Assembly (NCBI GenBank): GCA_040902195.1
Contig: JBBDXS010000001.1
Location: 1-50,278, forward strand
Length of the DNA stretch: 50,278 nt
Source of the DNA: JBBDXS01 sp040902195
GTDB taxonomy: Bacteria; Chloroflexota; Dehalococcoidia; DSTF01; RBG-16-68-14
Direction: 5' to 3'
Shown: positions 50,158-50,278 of the stretch, piece after piece
Layout: every line of letters starts with the position of its first letter
Position numbering within the stretch: position 1 is the stretch's first letter
Notes under the pieces: generated by a model
Database searches by the model: none
What the model was told of the DNA's origin: nothing
Seen by the model: only the letters and a program-made list of their open reading frames with translations
Made by a program: the position numbers and the translations under genes

Positions 50158-50278
50158 GAGGCCCGCTCCACCTTCCGTCCGTACAGCACAATACTCTTGG
50201 GCAGCGCGCGCTCCGTCAGCTCATCGAGCAGGCGCGCGCCCGGCGTCAGACAGAGCTTCTGCGGATCGATGGCCTGAT
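50154..50278 (-). CDS. C-terminus of an unidentified protein, cut by the window edge
   Basis: The last 41 codons are visible: they include GARLLDELTERALPKSIVLY and end GRKVERAS, stop. The stop overlaps the GTG of the GT4 gene, so this is the leading member of the glycosyltransferase unit. Its family cannot be told from this fragment. Confidence 0.6.
   Translation of the reverse strand, partial: QAIDPQKLCLTPGARLLDELTERALPKSIVLYGRKVERAS

Overview
The window is a high-GC bacterial chromosome segment, best explained as a member of the Chloroflexota (Dehalococcoidia-like or a related soil or groundwater lineage). Three things suggest this: adjacent genes for a DUF2298 (Chlor_Arch_YYY) multi-spanning membrane protein and an Agl23-like glycosyltransferase, a pair typical of Chloroflexota and archaea; a large Bacillus/actinobacterial-type SRP RNA; and many short palindromic and heptameric repeats between genes. 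The taxonomic call is inference. No rRNA, tRNA, CRISPR array, transposase or integrase was found.

Layout. 1-3.1 kb: a secreted matrixin-like zinc protease and a translationally coupled pair of core-MetE methyltransferase paralogues. 3.2-19.3 kb: housekeeping genes (mutL, thiolase, mutS, nuoF, nuoE, all on the minus strand) alternate with single accessory genes (DUF2188, hydrolase-cyclase, MbfA-like iron exporter, NucS-like nuclease, cupin, lipoprotein, an unknown protein, VOC protein). Repeats are dense here. 19.7-22.1 kb: a coupled FAD oxidoreductase and YbhN/AglD-like flippase. 22.3-26.3 kb: SRP RNA, then a YabE/RpfB-like cell-wall protein, rsmA, ispE and a small membrane protein, matching the gene order of Gram-positive bacteria. 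26.4-32.3 kb: PHP phosphoesterase, DinG-type helicase-exonuclease and GNAT protein on plus; a CCA-adding enzyme, a zinc finger and a small membrane protein on minus. 32.3-38.1 kb: a structured leader, rnc, smc and ftsY. 38.2-50.3 kb: envelope glycan functions (DUF2298, Agl23-NHL, galU, two GT4 glycosyltransferases) with an enoyl-ACP reductase-like SDR and a protein carrying a degenerate nuclease-like fold.

The most unusual signal is at the 3-prime ends of genes. The last 12 codons of mutL occur again about 390 bp downstream with synonymous differences, and a promoter-bearing DUF2188 gene lies between the copies. Independently, the tail of the FAD oxidoreductase gene is repeated about 1 kb downstream with a VOC gene between the copies. 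The NucS-like gene is bounded by inverted AACGGAT-type repeats, one of whose relatives supplies the last codons of mutS. The cupin gene is bounded by heptamer arrays, one of which supplies the nuoF stop codon. Together this looks like repeated capture of single genes at the 3-prime ends of conserved genes, with no recombinase encoded locally. A second notable signal is the MetE-like pair: one copy keeps all four zinc ligands and the other has lost all four.
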